Shown piece by piece: positions 62,984 through 64,000 of a stretch of 64,000 nt of DNA (position 1 is its first letter; each line of letters opens with the position of its first letter). The notes under the pieces are model-generated. The model was not told the DNA's origin. It made no database searches and saw nothing but the letters and a program-made list of their open reading frames with translations. The DNA is from Holophagae bacterium (GTDB lineage: Bacteria > Acidobacteriota > Holophagae > Acanthopleuribacterales > Acanthopleuribacteraceae). Position numbers and translations under genes: made by a program. Location: NCBI GenBank assembly GCA_029263455.1, contig JAJCXM010000008.1, positions 496,001-560,000 on the forward strand, written 5' to 3'.

Positions 62984-63048
62984 AGAACTGGCCTCCGGTT
63001 TTTAGGTTGAATCTTGGTTGGTTTTGGTAGAACGTATTTTTTGGCTTT

Positions 63049-63480
63049 TTAAACGGTGCTCTCAAAATGGTGTTTCATGTCGGCTAAGAGGGCAACATAA
63101 ATGGGATTGCATAACGCTCCAACATCACCAACACTGGACTGCCAAGCCGATGACCAGACGATAAAACAACTGTCATCGTTGGATACCGAGTGAACGCAAA
63201 CCTGACCAATATATCCCGAGACTTGATCCTTGGATACGGCACCGGGCCCGTCATCAATGGAATAGCGGAATGTTTGACTTATGTTGTCAATCGCCTGCAG
63301 GGTTTCGTGAAACGCACCATTGAGGATTCGTTGTGCACCGATTTCTGTGCCTTTCTTTTTGCCGACAACTTCACACGAAGAAACGACATTATTAGCCCAT
63401 GACGCATTGTGGAAGTCTTTGATTCCGTCCCAAACTCTTCTTGCAGGTGCCTGGATGACGATCGAGTGATAACAACTCAT
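63049..63480 (-). CDS. SRPBCC (polyketide-cyclase/START-like) protein
   Basis: 143 residues; AAGGTGA precedes the ATG. 'SIVIQAPARRVWDGIKDFHNASWANNVVSSCEVVG' followed by 'GTEIGAQRILNGAFHETLQAIDNISQTFRYSIDDG' and 'SSAWQ' is the typical START-like SRPBCC opening, covering the long cavity-forming helix only at the end ('PIYVALLADMKHHFES'). These proteins bind small hydrophobic ligands or act as cyclases. It lies in a minus-strand run: 24 bp after the propeller gene and 65 bp before the large secreted protein gene. Confidence 0.85.
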   Translation of the reverse strand: MSCYHSIVIQAPARRVWDGIKDFHNASWANNVVSSCEVVGKKKGTEIGAQRILNGAFHETLQAIDNISQTFRYSIDDGPGAVSKDQVSGYIGQVCVHSVSNDDSCFIVWSSAWQSSVGDVGALCNPIYVALLADMKHHFESTV

Positions 63481-63504
63481 GATTCACCTTCTTTATCTCT
63501 ATTG

Positions 63505-64000
63505 CTACAGGTCGACTGCCGCCAAATGCGTCAGTGTTCTGACAAATAATTTGCGGTTAGCATAACTAGCATACGTCAATGAACCTTTTTCCACTACTTT
63601 GACATGTTGCTGCATGACATATCCTTTGTCATTCACTTTGCCTATCTGTACTTTGCCTGAAGCAAGCCAAAGGACGAGCTGGTCTCCCAACAATAACGTA
63701 GACCCTTTGCCTGTCCGCTCTTTCCAAAGACGTTCGCCTGTTGTTCGGTCGAGTGCTGTCAGGAAATCACCCTTATAACCAATTAACAAATCGTCTATGA
63801 CGACAGGAACGTCAAAACCCAATTCTAATAGTTCGTTTTGCCACAGCTCCTGCGCCCGATATTGTGCTTTCTCGCTCACGAGCTTGAAGGCCACGAAACC
63901 GCCGCCACGGTCGATTAGAAAGGTGTCTTCGGACAATGGCAACGTTTGAATTCCGTTGGCATTTTCATGGCGCCACAACAGCGATCCGTTTGTGGCATCA
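63505..64000 (-). CDS. PQQ-like beta-propeller protein (C-terminal part, start beyond the window)
   Basis: The frame is open to the right edge; the residues before the first possible start codon read DATNGSLLWRHENANG, a PQQ blade, so the gene continues outside. Further blades are 'FLTALDRTTGERLWKERTGKG' and 'FVRTLTHLAAVDL'. The stretch 'GKVQIGKVNDKGYVMQQHVKVVEKGSLTYA' aligns by eye with the corresponding part of the PQQ/esterase protein at 7207-9600, so the two are paralogues, but this one ends right after the propeller without the esterase domain. Likely cotranscribed with the SRPBCC gene 24 bp downstream. Confidence 0.8.
   Translation of the reverse strand, partial: DATNGSLLWRHENANGIQTLPLSEDTFLIDRGGGFVAFKLVSEKAQYRAQELWQNELLELGFDVPVVIDDLLIGYKGDFLTALDRTTGERLWKERTGKGSTLLLGDQLVLWLASGKVQIGKVNDKGYVMQQHVKVVEKGSLTYASYANRKLFVRTLTHLAAVDL

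Overview
The window reads as chromosomal DNA of a Gram-negative, aerobic, heterotrophic bacterium. The evidence is a TonB-dependent receptor with its ECF sigma factor and FecR-type regulator, an AsmA/TamB-like envelope protein, an oxygen-using Rieske hydroxylase, aconitase, and many large secreted proteins. By eye the base composition is close to balanced. Most genes have clear GGAGG-type ribosome binding sites; a few look leaderless. DUF1501 and DUF1549/DUF1553 proteins, PQQ-like and FG-GAP propellers and VPTL-type C-terminal sorting signals together suggest a lineage such as Acidobacteriota (Holophagae/Acanthopleuribacter-like) or a neighbour of Planctomycetes/Verrucomicrobia. That placement is an inference I cannot confirm. 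I found no rRNA, tRNA, CRISPR array, insertion sequence or prophage.

Layout. 0-10 kb: the tail of an XRE-type antitoxin-like gene, an AsmA-like membrane protein, a roughly 1 kb intergenic stretch of short palindromic and duplicated repeats, two VPTL-CTERM secreted proteins, a TraB/TIKI-like protein, and a PQQ-propeller/degenerate-esterase fusion. 10-24 kb: a very large FG-GAP propeller protein, a protein made of four copies of an unrecognised domain, a translationally coupled pair (membrane alpha/beta-hydrolase plus an apparently inactive rhomboid homologue), and a double seven-repeat LVIVD propeller protein. 24-32 kb: housekeeping genes on the minus strand (NSS transporter, DUF2270, FKBP isomerase, aconitase AcnA, PhoX-like phosphatase). 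32-43 kb: a cupin, a DUF2007/zinc-ribbon protein, a HEAT-repeat protein, then a plus-strand operon of ECF sigma factor, FecR-like anti-sigma, TonB receptor with STN domain, Tat-exported DUF1501 protein and a CxxCH-bearing DUF1549/DUF1553 protein.

44-58 kb carries the clearest pathway: reductive pyrimidine catabolism. NCS1 imports the base, PreT/PreA reduce uracil or thymine, dihydropyrimidinase opens the ring, beta-ureidopropionase releases beta-alanine or beta-aminoisobutyrate, a class III aminotransferase makes the semialdehyde, and MmsA converts it to acetyl-CoA or propionyl-CoA. The seven genes are tightly packed behind a strong terminator and a -10-like box. Upstream are a DDAH-like amidinohydrolase and a Rieske oxygenase arranged tail to tail, and an ankyrin/PQQ fusion. 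58-64 kb has a diguanylate cyclase with an I-site, a large secreted protein with two N-terminal modules and a HEYFH metallopeptidase-like site, an SRPBCC protein, and the C-terminal part of another PQQ propeller.

The most unusual items are the NCS1 transporter with an insert of about 100 residues between membrane segments, the four-repeat protein, the hydrolase/pseudo-rhomboid pair, the 7+7 LVIVD protein, the sigma/FecR/TonB/DUF1501/DUF1549 operon, and the HEYFH secreted protein.
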